Source of the DNA: an uncultured Clostridium sp.
GTDB taxonomy: Bacteria > Bacillota_I > Bacilli_A > RF39 > UBA660
Reading direction: 5' to 3'
Assembly: GCA_946402315.1 (NCBI GenBank)
Contig: CAMIWC010000002.1
Coordinates: 1 to 64,000 of the forward strand
DNA length: 64,000 bases
This document shows, in pieces, positions 25,692 to 33,825 of this stretch (its first letter is position 1; each line of letters begins with the position of its first letter). Below the pieces are notes generated by a model, which had not been told where the DNA came from, did not search any database, and worked only from the letters and a program-made list of their open reading frames with translations. A program made the position numbers and the translations under genes.

Positions 25692-25720
25692 TTGTATATT
25701 TTTTTTGGCTATATTATAAT
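25692..25720 (+). promoter_or_regulatory. Promoter of the pseudopilin-like gene at 25739
   Basis: TTGTAT (25692-25697), 17-bp spacer, TATAAT (25715-25720). The -35 abuts the preceding terminator. Confidence 0.75.
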
Positions 25721-25738
25721 TAAAATAGAGGTGTTAAT

Positions 25739-26905
25739 ATGATGGATAAGTTAAGAAATATGGATAAAAAAATATTAGCAATGTTAATATTTATTATAGT
25801 AGTTATATTAGTTTTAGTATTTGCTTTAATTATATTAAGTTTAACTACTGGTGGTAAGATGTCTTATACAAAAGTAGAACAAACAATGGTAAGAGCTGCG
25901 AAGAAATATTATAAAGATAATCCTAGTCTACTTCCTAAAGCATATGGAAAAGATTCTGAAGTAGATGATACAACTTTAGCTTCTGGTGGATATATGAAAG
26001 ATTTATCTACATACACAGACGGAAAGAGTTGTACAGGAAAAGTAATAGTTGGTAAAACTAAAACTGATTATGATTATGTAGCCTACTTAGATTGTGGTGA
26101 TAGTTATCAAACAGCGTTATTCTATAAGATTCTTATTGATAAGAAGGTTGATTCTGGAGAAGGATTATATGCTGTAGAAGATTTCATTACTACTGATTAC
26201 AATCTTGATATAGATGAAGACGGATATGATTTATCTACAAATGAACTATTAAAAGGATATGTATTTAGAGGTCAAAGAGTAGATAACTATGTTAGTATTA
26301 ATAAAGCTACTTATAGAATTGTTAAAATAGATGGAAACAATGATATTATGATAGTTCAAGATAAGATTAATAATACTGCTTATTTTGATAATAGATATAA
26401 TTCAGAAACAGAAAAGAATAGTGGTATAAATGATTTCAGTGTTAGTAGAGTATATGATACTGCTAGAGATTATTATGAAACTAAGATTATTAATGATAAC
26501 CCAATTAGAACAAAAGGTGTTCCTAAGAGCATTTGTGTTGGAGCAAGAAGTGAAGATGAATCTAGAACTGATGGTAGTGTAGAGTGTTCAAAAGTACTAA
26601 AAGATACATATATTGGTTTACTTTCAGTTTATGATGTAATGAATGCATCTTTATCAAGTGAGTGTTCTTCAACAACTGATCCTAATTGTGGTAATTATAA
26701 TTATTTAACTGAAATTGGAGAATTCTGGACAGTAACTCCTAATGATGATAATTCATATACTGAATACAAAGTAACTAAGAATAAAGGTATTGTTTCATCA
26801 GAAACTAAATATTCAAGTGGATATAGATATACTTTCTATTTATCTAATAAAGTAATATATGTAAGTGGTTCTGGTACAAAGACAGATCCTTATATAATTA
26901 AATAG
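25739..26905 (+). CDS. Large pseudopilin-like protein without GFxxxE motif
   Basis: A 388-aa protein with a basic N-terminus, one membrane helix (about 14-36) and then YTKVEQTMVRAAKKYYKDN, a helix like that following the hydrophobic core in the 1532-aa prepilin. After it come a Cys-containing beta region (KSCTGKVIVG, YLDCGDSYQ), a stretch YVSINKATYRIVKIDG and a C-terminal domain with paired Cys (SECSSTTDPNCGN), ending SGTKTDPYIIK. The outline matches the head region of the 46807 protein. The canonical prepilin cleavage site is missing, so it may be anchored rather than processed. It forms a single-gene unit. Confidence 0.55.
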   Translation: MMDKLRNMDKKILAMLIFIIVVILVLVFALIILSLTTGGKMSYTKVEQTMVRAAKKYYKDNPSLLPKAYGKDSEVDDTTLASGGYMKDLSTYTDGKSCTGKVIVGKTKTDYDYVAYLDCGDSYQTALFYKILIDKKVDSGEGLYAVEDFITTDYNLDIDEDGYDLSTNELLKGYVFRGQRVDNYVSINKATYRIVKIDGNNDIMIVQDKINNTAYFDNRYNSETEKNSGINDFSVSRVYDTARDYYETKIINDNPIRTKGVPKSICVGARSEDESRTDGSVECSKVLKDTYIGLLSVYDVMNASLSSECSSTTDPNCGNYNYLTEIGEFWTVTPNDDNSYTEYKVTKNKGIVSSETKYSSGYRYTFYLSNKVIYVSGSGTKTDPYIIK

Positions 26906-26925
26906 TTCAGTAAAAAAATGTAAAT

Positions 26926-26961
26926 AAAAATAATTCTTTTATGATAAAAGAATTATTTTTT
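26926..26961 (+). terminator. Intrinsic terminator after the pseudopilin-like gene
   Basis: A 16-bp perfect stem, AAAAATAATTCTTTTA (26926-26941) with its complement at 26945-26960, loop TGA, ending in T. Confidence 0.85.
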
Positions 26962-26995
26962 TTGTTTTATGATATTTTTATAATAGGTGAAGACT

Positions 26996-27631
26996 ATGTA
27001 TATTTGTCCAGAGTGTGGTGAAAAATTAGATAAGAATGCTACTATATGTCCTTGCTGTGGAAGGGGTAATAAAAATAACTATAATTGTAAATATGATATT
27101 ATTTTAATTGTAGTTGGTTTTATTATGTTAACTATTGGAATAATAAATACTGTTTCTTCTGTTTATGAAACAAGAAAAACCACATATGAAGGAACAAATT
27201 ATAGTTTTGTATATAAAAATAAAGATTGGATTAAGAGTAAAAAATATAAATCAACAAATGATGATGTAGATGTACTAGTCTATAATACTTCTGAACAAGA
27301 AGAAGTATCTTATATTCAATTTAATAAAGAAATGACTGACGTTGGATTTGATGTTGATATAGATTCATCTAGAGAAGATTTATATCAAGCTTTATATAAA
27401 GAAATGGTCTTCTCTGGATATAATGAATTTAGTAATGTTTCATCTTCATTTAAACAAATAGATGATAAGTATTATATAGAAGCTAATTATAATAAATATG
27501 ATGTTAAGGGTAAAATGTACATAGTTTGTTTAAAAACAAAGATTCTTTCTTTCTATTTAGTAGGAGATCATCTAAATTCTAAATCAGAAGAAGCATTATT
27601 AGATATTATAAAAACTATAGAAATAAAATAA
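26996..27631 (+). CDS. Zinc-ribbon membrane protein, unknown function
   Basis: A 211-aa protein. ATG at 26996 follows AGGTGA; the in-frame GTG at 26987 lies in that site. The N-terminus is a zinc ribbon (CPECGEKL, then CPCCG), followed by a membrane helix (about 30-52) and a ~155-aa outer domain with no motif I recognise. The domain has alternating beta strands and ends LLDIIKTIEIK. Zinc-ribbon-plus-helix proteins of this shape are common and poorly characterised; another stands at 59631. The gene is a single unit with terminators on both sides. Confidence 0.65.
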   Translation: MYICPECGEKLDKNATICPCCGRGNKNNYNCKYDIILIVVGFIMLTIGIINTVSSVYETRKTTYEGTNYSFVYKNKDWIKSKKYKSTNDDVDVLVYNTSEQEEVSYIQFNKEMTDVGFDVDIDSSREDLYQALYKEMVFSGYNEFSNVSSSFKQIDDKYYIEANYNKYDVKGKMYIVCLKTKILSFYLVGDHLNSKSEEALLDIIKTIEIK

Positions 27632-27655
27632 GAGCTATTAAATAGCTCTTTTTTA
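27630..27655. terminator. Bidirectional terminator between convergent genes
   Basis: Stem AAGAGCTATT/AATAGCTCTT with a 1-nt centre and T-runs on both strands. Confidence 0.85.
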
Positions 27656-28063
27656 TACTCTGTCAAAGTAAGCAATTTTTCTTTCTGATACATCATCTTC
27701 AATAGCGTCTCTAAGTAGTTTTCTAACTTTTGCACCATCTTTTATATTTTTAAGTCTTATTAACCTACCATCATTAGTACTATCATGAGTATCAACTCTA
27801 ACTGTAATAGTAGATATCTTTAATACTCTTTGATATAGATTATCTGTTAAATCAGGATCTTTTAGCAAATATAATTCACAAGTATTCATTCTTCTTTTAA
27901 AGAATCCTGTAATAGTAATTAATTCATCTTTAGTAATTTGATATGTTGTAAAGTTTAAATGTATTTTTGTTAAGATTCTTTGCCATAAACCAGCTGGTTT
28001 TCCTTCCCATAATATATCAAATTCTGTTTCTTCAAAACTCTTTGCTTTTTTATTTTCTTCCAT
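27653..28063 (-). CDS. Bacterial PH-domain (bPH2-like) protein
   Basis: A 136-aa soluble protein on the minus strand. After a charged start and WEGKPAG, the sequence NFTTYQITKDELITITGF, ELYLLKDPDL and KISTITVRV, ending in an amphipathic helix (AKVRKLLRDAIED), fits the bacterial pleckstrin-homology fold (YdbT/bPH_2 type). Such proteins usually carry membrane helices; none is present here, so this is a free-standing domain. The function is unknown. It is read towards the zinc-ribbon gene. Confidence 0.65.
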   Translation of the reverse strand: MEENKKAKSFEETEFDILWEGKPAGLWQRILTKIHLNFTTYQITKDELITITGFFKRRMNTCELYLLKDPDLTDNLYQRVLKISTITVRVDTHDSTNDGRLIRLKNIKDGAKVRKLLRDAIEDDVSERKIAYFDRV

Positions 28064-28141
28064 CTAATCACTCCGTATCTAAAATAATTATATCATAGGA
28101 ACCATATTATTTGATATACTTTATATAGAAAGAGGTACAAT

Positions 28142-29368
28142 ATGGAAGAATTAATGACAAAATATGCACAAGTATTATTAGATACATGTTTAAAAGTAGA
28201 TAAGGGGCAACCACTATTTATAAGTGCTAATCCTGAAAGATTAGATTTTGTAAGAATAGTATGTAAATTAGCTTATGAAAGAGGAGTAACTGATATTCAT
28301 CTAGAATTAATAGATCCTTATTTAAAACATGATGCATTATTAAATTTAGGAGTAGAGGAATTAAAACAAACTCATTATTTTAATAAAAAGATTTGGGATA
28401 TATATGCAAAAAAGGGATCTGCTTATTTAATGCTTGCTTCAGAAACCCCAGGATTAATGAAAGATGTAGATCAGAAGAAACTAAGTACATTAACTGCTTA
28501 TGCTTATAAGACAAGAAAGTTCTTTGATAGTGAAAGAGATAAATCAAGAATATCTTGGTGTATAGCGGCAGTACCAACTTTAGCTTGGGCTAAACATATT
28601 TTTAAAGATAGTAAAGATCCTGTTAAAGACTTGTGGAATAAAATATTTGAAGTATGTTTAATAAAAGAGGAGAATCCAGAAAAAGCTTGGGATAGAAAAC
28701 TAGAAAGATTAGAAGGAATTGCTAAAAAACTAAATGATTATCAATTTGATGAATTGAGATATAAAAGTAGTAATGGTACTGATTTTAAAATAAAACTTCC
28801 AAAAAATCATATTTGGGCAACTGGATATGAACATCTAGAAAATGGTAAAAAAGTATTAGTTAATTATCCTACTGAAGAAGTATTTACTTCTCCAAAATAT
28901 GATACAGCTGAAGGAATAGTATATTCATCTAAACCGCTTAGTTATAATGGAGTTATTATTGATGAATTTAGTATTACTTTTAAAAATGGTAAAGTAGTTA
29001 AATCTCATGCTAAAAAAGGAAATGAAACATTATCTGAAATGATTAAAGTATGTAAAAATTCTGATTATTTAGGAGAAGTTGCGCTAGTTTCATATGATTC
29101 TCCAATATCAAATACTAAGATGGTGTTTGGAGAGACTTTATTTGATGAAAATGCTGCTTGTCACTTAGCTTTAGGAGATTCATTTCCAGAATGTATAAAA
29201 GATGGCCCTAAGAAAAGTAAAAACGAATTATATAAATTAGGACTAAATAAATGTGATAGTCATATTGATTTTATGATAGGTACATCTGATTTAAGTATTA
29301 TTGGAGTTAAAGATAATAAAGAAGTAGAAATATTTAATAATGGTAACTTTAGTAAAGAATTCAATTAA
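28142..29368 (+). CDS. Aminopeptidase, peptidase family M29 (AmpS/PepS type)
   Basis: A 408-aa cytoplasmic metallo-aminopeptidase. The whole length fits family M29. The N-terminal domain has KVDKGQPLFISAN. The C-terminal catalytic domain carries the ordered metal-ligand motifs EEVFTSP, GETLFDENAACHLALG and CDSHIDFMIGTSDL, which supply the Glu, His and Asp ligands of the two-metal site. It removes N-terminal residues from peptides for amino-acid recycling. AGAGGTAC lies before the ATG. It is a single-gene unit with a terminator just after the stop. Confidence 0.9.
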   Translation: MEELMTKYAQVLLDTCLKVDKGQPLFISANPERLDFVRIVCKLAYERGVTDIHLELIDPYLKHDALLNLGVEELKQTHYFNKKIWDIYAKKGSAYLMLASETPGLMKDVDQKKLSTLTAYAYKTRKFFDSERDKSRISWCIAAVPTLAWAKHIFKDSKDPVKDLWNKIFEVCLIKEENPEKAWDRKLERLEGIAKKLNDYQFDELRYKSSNGTDFKIKLPKNHIWATGYEHLENGKKVLVNYPTEEVFTSPKYDTAEGIVYSSKPLSYNGVIIDEFSITFKNGKVVKSHAKKGNETLSEMIKVCKNSDYLGEVALVSYDSPISNTKMVFGETLFDENAACHLALGDSFPECIKDGPKKSKNELYKLGLNKCDSHIDFMIGTSDLSIIGVKDNKEVEIFNNGNFSKEFN

Positions 29369-29389
29369 GAAGGTAAAACCTTCTTTTTC
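29367..29389 (+). terminator. Intrinsic terminator after the M29 aminopeptidase
   Basis: Stem AAGAAGGT/ACCTTCTT, loop AAA, then a T-run. Confidence 0.8.
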
Positions 29390-29418
29390 TTATGATATAA
29401 TTATTTCGAGGTGTTTGT

Positions 29419-30282
29419 ATGGTTATTGCAAATGAATGGAAAGAATATGAAGTGTTAGATGCATCAAATGGTGAAAAACTAGAAAGATGGGGAAACGTTT
29501 ATTTATTAAGACCAGATCCAGAAGTAATATGGAATGCAGGAAACTTATTAGAAAAATATCCACAAATAGATGCACATTATATTCGTAGTAATAAAGGTGG
29601 AGGACACTGGGAAAATATTAAAAGTGTTCCTAGTAGTTGGAAAGTAAAGTATAAAGATTTAACATTTAATTTAAAACAAATGGGATTTAAGCATACAGGA
29701 CTATTTCCAGAACAAGCAGTTAACTGGGACTATATGCGTGAAAAGATTAGAAAAGCAAATAGAGAAGTAAAAGTACTTAATCTTTTTGCTTATACAGGAG
29801 GAGCAACTGTAGCTTGTCTTAAAGAAGGTGCAAGTGTAGTTCATGTAGATTCATCTCGTGGTATGGTAGATTGGGCTAAAGAAAATGTAAAAGATAATGG
29901 ACTTGAGAATAGTTCAATTAGATATATTGTTGATGATGTAGTTAAATTTGTTAAAAGAGAAATACGTCGTGGAAATAAATATGATGGAATTATTATGGAT
30001 CCTCCTTCATATGGTAGAGGAAGTAATGGAGAAGTATGGGATATAGAAAAAGATTTATACAATTTGATTGAACTATGTACAGAACTTTTAAGTGATGAAC
30101 CATTATTTATGATTATTAATTCCTATTCAACAGGACTATCTAAAGAAGTAGTATCTAACTGTTTAAAATTGACTGTTCTAAAAAAATATAGTGGAACTAT
30201 AGAATCTATTGAAATAGGACTTCCTATTAAAAATACTGATTTAGTTCTTCCTTGTGGAGTAACAACTAGATATGAAATATAA
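29419..30282 (+). CDS. Class I SAM-dependent methyltransferase, RlmI/RlmK-like core
   Basis: A 287-aa Rossmann-fold methyltransferase. Residues about 115-130 (VLNLFAYTGGATVACL) form the SAM-binding motif I, HVDSSRGMVDWA is motif II and IIMDPPSYGRG (about 192-202) is motif IV, typical of base methyltransferases. It resembles the catalytic part of 23S rRNA m5C methyltransferases of the RlmI group but lacks their N-terminal PUA domain. It overlaps the RluA-type pseudouridine synthase by 11 nt, which supports an RNA-modification role. The exact target base is not assigned. Confidence 0.8.
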   Translation: MVIANEWKEYEVLDASNGEKLERWGNVYLLRPDPEVIWNAGNLLEKYPQIDAHYIRSNKGGGHWENIKSVPSSWKVKYKDLTFNLKQMGFKHTGLFPEQAVNWDYMREKIRKANREVKVLNLFAYTGGATVACLKEGASVVHVDSSRGMVDWAKENVKDNGLENSSIRYIVDDVVKFVKREIRRGNKYDGIIMDPPSYGRGSNGEVWDIEKDLYNLIELCTELLSDEPLFMIINSYSTGLSKEVVSNCLKLTVLKKYSGTIESIEIGLPIKNTDLVLPCGVTTRYEI

Positions 30283-30937
30283 GTTAGAAATATTATATGA
30301 AGATAATCATTTATTAGTAGTAGTTAAACCAGCTAATGTCTTAAGTCAAGGAGACGCTACTAAAGATGTTGATATGTTAACTATGTTAAAAGCGTATATT
30401 AAGGAAAAATATAATAAACCAGGAAATGTTTATTTAGGACTAGTTCATAGATTAGATAGACCAGTAGGAGGAGTAATGGTTTTTGCTAGAAGTTCAAAAG
30501 CTGCCTCTCGTCTTTCAAATGATATTAGAGTAGGAAATCTACATAAAAAGTACTATGCAATAGTAAATGATAATGGTTTAAAAGATGAAGATACTTTTAT
30601 AGATTGCTTAGAAAAAACTGATAATGGTACAGTAGTAAGTACTAAAGAAAAAGGTAAATATGCCGAATTATCATATCGAGTTCTAGAGAGAAATAAAGAT
30701 AAGAATTTGGCTTTAGTAGATATAGATTTAAAAACAGGAAGACATCATCAAATTAGAGTACAGTTTGCAAGTAGAGGACATGCTTTATATGGAGATCAAA
30801 GATATGGGGAGCTTAATAATAAACAAATAGCGTTATTTGCATATAGTCTAGAATTTCCTCATCCTACTACTAAGGAATTATTAAAATTTACTGCAAAACC
30901 TAATGGAGAAGTGTGGAATTATTTTAATACTTTTTAA
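30272..30937 (+). CDS. RluA-family pseudouridine synthase
   Basis: A 221-aa protein with the RluA catalytic motif LVHRLDRPVGGVMVFA (about residue 62-77; Asp of HRLD is the nucleophile), the EDNHLLVVVKPA start and the C-terminal GRHHQIRVQFASRGHALYGD motif. It has no S4 domain. It converts specific uridines to pseudouridine in rRNA or tRNA. Translation is coupled to the methyltransferase by an 11-nt overlap, so the pair probably modifies the same RNA or is co-regulated. The target is not determined. Confidence 0.85.
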   Translation: MKYKLEILYEDNHLLVVVKPANVLSQGDATKDVDMLTMLKAYIKEKYNKPGNVYLGLVHRLDRPVGGVMVFARSSKAASRLSNDIRVGNLHKKYYAIVNDNGLKDEDTFIDCLEKTDNGTVVSTKEKGKYAELSYRVLERNKDKNLALVDIDLKTGRHHQIRVQFASRGHALYGDQRYGELNNKQIALFAYSLEFPHPTTKELLKFTAKPNGEVWNYFNTF

Positions 30938-30946
30938 TTAAAATAA

Positions 30947-30975
30947 TTGCATTTCTTCTTTTATTTTGGTATATT
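30947..30975 (+). promoter_or_regulatory. Promoter upstream of the Pro-rich membrane protein
   Basis: TTGCAT (30947-30952), 17-bp spacer, TATATT (30970-30975), about 60 bp before the ATG at 31038. No clear hairpin separates it from the pseudouridine synthase, so readthrough is possible. Confidence 0.55.
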
Positions 30976-31037
30976 GTTATTAGAATAAGAGGGAAGGGTA
31001 AAGATTTGTATATTAACAGACCTTTAGAGGTATTATT

Positions 31038-31805
31038 ATGAACGTATTAGAATATTTAAGTTTTGATGTAAATTGGTTTACTACACCATCAGGAATTTTA
31101 GTTACTGTTGGTTTAGTACTAGTAATTATAGGATTAATTTTATTAGTAGTAAGTGGAAAGAAGAAAACTTCAGCTCCTACTATTGAGAATGTTGAAGCCC
31201 CAGCTCCTGTTGAAACACCAACACCAGTTGAAGCACCAACAACTCCAGAACCAGTAGCTGAAACTCCAGTTGCTCCAGTAGAACCAACTCCTGAAGTAAC
31301 TCCAGTAGAACCAACTCCAGTAGTTGAAGAGGCTGCTCCAGCAGAAGCTCCTGCTGAAGAAATAGGTGTATTAAATATTGAAGCTCCTGCTGAAGAACCA
31401 AAAGTAGAAGAAGCTCCAGTAACTGTTGAGCCTGCACCAGAGGTTGAACCAGCACCACAAATTGAAGAAGTTAAAGTAGAAGAACCAACTCCAGTAGTTG
31501 AAGAAACAAAAACAGAAGAACCAAAACAAGTATATGGAGGAGCAGATCCTACTGAAAATACTGAAACTCATGAAGAAGAACCAAAACAAGTATATGGAGG
31601 AGCAGATCCACTTGAAAATACAGGAGCACTTCCTAGAGTAGATATTCCTGCAGAAGAAGCAAAGGAAGAAAATCCTGCTACTGAGACACCAGCTCCAGCA
31701 GAAGAGAAAAAGGAAGAAGCTACACCAGTAGAGGAAAAACCAGAAACTCCTGCTGAAAAGCCAACAGCAACTCCTAATACAGATGTTGAAACATTAGAGT
31801 TCTAA
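31038..31805 (+). CDS. Membrane-anchored Pro/Glu-rich low-complexity protein
   Basis: A 255-aa protein with a short N-terminus, one membrane helix (about 19-40, ILVTVGLVLVIIGLILLVVSG) and a basic stop-transfer KKK. About 210 disordered residues rich in Pro, Glu, Val and Thr follow. By the positive-inside rule the tail is probably cytoplasmic. A 35-bp direct repeat encodes two copies of EEPKQVYGGADP. The motif PTPVVEE occurs twice here, again in the VirD4-like tail, and in near form (PQPVVEE) in the TadA N-terminus. That hints at a shared binding partner, but low-complexity drift could produce the same look. No family recognised. Confidence 0.6.
   Translation: MNVLEYLSFDVNWFTTPSGILVTVGLVLVIIGLILLVVSGKKKTSAPTIENVEAPAPVETPTPVEAPTTPEPVAETPVAPVEPTPEVTPVEPTPVVEEAAPAEAPAEEIGVLNIEAPAEEPKVEEAPVTVEPAPEVEPAPQIEEVKVEEPTPVVEETKTEEPKQVYGGADPTENTETHEEEPKQVYGGADPLENTGALPRVDIPAEEAKEENPATETPAPAEEKKEEATPVEEKPETPAEKPTATPNTDVETLEF
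31515..31609 (+). repeat. 35-bp direct repeat in the Pro-rich gene
   Basis: Copies at 31515-31549 and 31575-31609 (period 60 bp) are identical by eye. They begin GAAGAACCAAAACAAGTATA and encode EEPKQVYGGADP. Confidence 0.85.
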
Positions 31806-31822
31806 TAAGAACTCTTTTTTAT
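31796..31822 (+). terminator. Intrinsic terminator after the Pro-rich gene
   Basis: Stem AGAGTTCT/AGAACTCT, loop AATA holding part of the stop, then a T-run. Confidence 0.8.
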
Positions 31823-31871
31823 TTGTATACTTCCTAATACACAAAAATATAAAATAGTCAATATATTTTGT

Positions 31872-31907
31872 ATATGTGTTGACAAAATTATACACATATG
31901 CTATAAT
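31872..31907 (+). promoter_or_regulatory. Consensus promoter flanked by an 8-bp inverted repeat
   Basis: TTGACA (31879-31884), 17-bp spacer and TATAAT (31902-31907) form a perfect sigma-A promoter. ATATGTGT (31872-31879) and ACACATAT (31892-31899) are perfect inverted arms around the -35 and spacer, where a repressor would block RNA polymerase. Confidence 0.75.
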
Positions 31908-31929
31908 ATAGACACATTGAGATAAAGTG

Positions 31930-31957
31930 GGTAATTAAAAAGGGGTTGTAAATTACC
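31930..31957 (+). promoter_or_regulatory. Leader hairpin of the gene at 31983
   Basis: GGTAATT (31930-31936) and AATTACC (31951-31957) pair around a 14-nt loop that contains AAGGGG. It has no T-run, so it is not a terminator. It might stabilise the mRNA or present a decoy ribosome site. Confidence 0.5.
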
Positions 31958-31982
31958 ATAGTGTTTTAGGGGGTTGAATTAC

Positions 31983-32402
31983 ATGAAACAATCTTACATA
32001 TTTGAATATTTAAATGAAAATGATTTTAGAAAAAAAGAAAGAACAGTAAGAAAGTATAACATGCTTGCTTACAAAAAGTTGACATTTGAATATTATCCAG
32101 AATTACGTAATGGTGAATTCTTAGGTGAACTTGTATCTGTAAATAAAAAAGAAAAGACTAAAAGTTATGAATTAAAGTTACCTACAGATACATTATTTGC
32201 TAAAGTTCATGGAGAAATAAAACTACATTATACAGTATATGAAGATAAAAACATTATTCTTTTAACTAATATTACTCCTGAAGGTATATTAGATGAAGGA
32301 CATAGAGCAGAACTTAATACTTATAAAGGTGTTATGATATCTAAAACTAATCCTGAAAAAGATATGTTTAAAGTAAACTTATTAAATATGTTACAAAAAT
32401 AG
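31983..32402 (+). CDS. Small soluble protein, unknown function, strongly promoted
   Basis: A 139-aa protein. ATG at 31983 is preferred because AGGGGG (31968-31973) precedes it; an in-frame TTG at 31974 abuts that site. There is no membrane segment or Cys. The sequence mixes charged helix (ENDFRKKERTVRKYN) with beta-type stretches (FAKVHGEIKLHYTVYEDKNIILLTNIT). I do not recognise a family. The perfect promoter, inverted-repeat operator and leader hairpin suggest high but switchable expression. It lies just before the two prepilin genes but is separated from them by a terminator. Confidence 0.6.
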   Translation: MKQSYIFEYLNENDFRKKERTVRKYNMLAYKKLTFEYYPELRNGEFLGELVSVNKKEKTKSYELKLPTDTLFAKVHGEIKLHYTVYEDKNIILLTNITPEGILDEGHRAELNTYKGVMISKTNPEKDMFKVNLLNMLQK

Positions 32403-32433
32403 TAAAGAGTAAATCTTTACTATTTTATTTTTT
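32398..32433 (+). terminator. Intrinsic terminator after the gene at 31983
   Basis: Stem AATAGTAAAGA/TCTTTACTATT, 5-nt loop, T-rich tail; overlaps the stop. Confidence 0.8.
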
Positions 32434-32473
32434 CATAAAAAACGTTATACTATATAGTAGGATAGGTGATATT

Positions 32474-33028
32474 ATGAAGAATCAAAAAGGATTTACATTA
32501 ATTGAATTATTAGCTGTTGTTGTTATATTAGGACTATTAATGACAATTGCTATTCCAAATACTATTTCAATGATAGATAAACACAATAGAACTACATATC
32601 TAGAACATGGTAAAACATTTGCTTCTTTAGTAAAAGCAAAATTAAAAACAGATAGAGCATTGGAAATACCTGAAACAGATTCTACAGTATCTATAGTAAC
32701 TTTAGGATATCTTAATACAAATGATATTAAAAGTGATCCATATGGATCTGAATATAATAAAGAATTATCTTTTGTACTTGTTACAAATTCTGGTGGTAAT
32801 TTAAAGTATTATGTTCATTTAGTATCTTGTGCTAATAATGGTGCTTGTAATCCTGAAGTGTTTAATCAATGGAGAGGAATTACTCTAACAGAACTTGGAA
32901 ATTTAAGTAGTGATAATAAATATGATTATATTAAGACTTCTGGAGCTGAAGCTAACAAAATTAATACTATATCTTCAGATCCATTAGTTGGTACTAGAGC
33001 TTTATATATAGATGGTACTGCTCAATAG
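32474..33028 (+). CDS. Type IV prepilin-like protein A
   Basis: A 184-aa protein with a short basic leader and the canonical prepilin processing motif KGFTLIEL (cleavage expected after Gly, Glu at +5). A hydrophobic helix (LLAVVVILGLLMTIAIPNT) follows, then a globular head with two Cys (VSCANNGACN). A prepilin peptidase must act on it; none is seen in the window. Related prepilins lie at 33139 and 46807. It is monocistronic with its own terminator. Whether it is assembled by the Tad-type motor nearby or by a separate type IV pilus or competence machine elsewhere is not known. Confidence 0.85.
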   Translation: MKNQKGFTLIELLAVVVILGLLMTIAIPNTISMIDKHNRTTYLEHGKTFASLVKAKLKTDRALEIPETDSTVSIVTLGYLNTNDIKSDPYGSEYNKELSFVLVTNSGGNLKYYVHLVSCANNGACNPEVFNQWRGITLTELGNLSSDNKYDYIKTSGAEANKINTISSDPLVGTRALYIDGTAQ

Positions 33029-33053
33029 AATTAGTTTACTAATTCTTTTTTTA
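33027..33053 (+). terminator. Intrinsic terminator after prepilin A
   Basis: Stem AGAATTAGT/ACTAATTCT with a tight loop and T-run; overlaps the stop. Confidence 0.8.
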
Positions 33054-33138
33054 TGTAAATTAACAATTAATTATATTGAAACTAAAAAAAAGATATGATA
33101 ATATTTAAGTATAAGATAAAGAAAGGTAGGGAAAATTA

Positions 33139-33756
33139 ATGAAATTAAATAAGAAAGGATTTACATTGATCGAGTTACTAGCAGTTATCGTAATCTTAGG
33201 ATTATTAATGGCTATTGCAATTCCATCAGTAACTAGATATATTACTCAATCTAGATTAAAAACTCTAGTTAACAGTATTGATGGATTTATTCAAGGTGTA
33301 ACTACTGCAGTAAACGATAATGAATATGGAGCTTTATCAAATGGTGATAAACTATACTATATTCCAGTAAGTAACAAATCTGATGAATCTTGTATCTCTC
33401 TTGAAAAAGGTGGTACTGATCCATTTGGAGATTGGGATGAAGCATATGTTGTAGTTCACTATGATGCATCTAAATATAGTTACGACTATTATTTCACATT
33501 CATCGATAAAGCTGGATATGGAATGGCTTTAACAAAGAGTGACGCTATTAATACTAATGGTAAACAAATTGTTAACCCAGCTCCAGTTGCTAAAGCATCA
33601 TTAAAAACTCAAGTAACTGCTGTTATGGAATCAGGACAAACTGCAACTGCAATTTGTAATTCAGCTGGTAAGAAAGCAGACGGTACTTGTAACACAGCTT
33701 TAACAGCAACTGATGTAGTTGTACTTACTATTGGTAACCCTTGTACAGCTTCATAG
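33139..33756 (+). CDS. Type IV prepilin-like protein B
   Basis: A 205-aa protein with leader MKLNKKG, processing motif GFTLIELL and hydrophobic helix to IAIPSVTRYI. Its head domain has Cys in DESCISL and a C-terminal cluster (AICNSAG, GTCNTA, NPCTAS). The amino-terminal 30 residues are nearly those of prepilin A, but the heads differ, so the two are likely distinct major or minor pilins. GAAAGGTAGG is a good ribosome site. Codon choice (GCA, GTT, GTA) fits the neighbours. It is monocistronic, with a terminator after it. Confidence 0.85.
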   Translation: MKLNKKGFTLIELLAVIVILGLLMAIAIPSVTRYITQSRLKTLVNSIDGFIQGVTTAVNDNEYGALSNGDKLYYIPVSNKSDESCISLEKGGTDPFGDWDEAYVVVHYDASKYSYDYYFTFIDKAGYGMALTKSDAINTNGKQIVNPAPVAKASLKTQVTAVMESGQTATAICNSAGKKADGTCNTALTATDVVVLTIGNPCTAS

Positions 33757-33769
33757 TATATAGAAAATT

Positions 33770-33800
33770 AAGATTTAGGTTTTCCTAAATCTTTTTTTAT
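33770..33800 (+). terminator. Intrinsic terminator after prepilin B
   Basis: Stem AAGATTTAGG/CCTAAATCTT, loop TTTT, then a T-run. Confidence 0.9.
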
Positions 33801-33825
33801 TTGTTATAATAATATTGGTGATTAT

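Noticed and set aside
25664-25740. TGA read as Trp (Mycoplasma-type code)
   Set aside because: TGA at 25674 sits in a terminator loop, TGA at 37813 overlaps a good ATG start and TGA at 56583 precedes a coupled gene. TGG is used freely for Trp, so the standard bacterial code fits.
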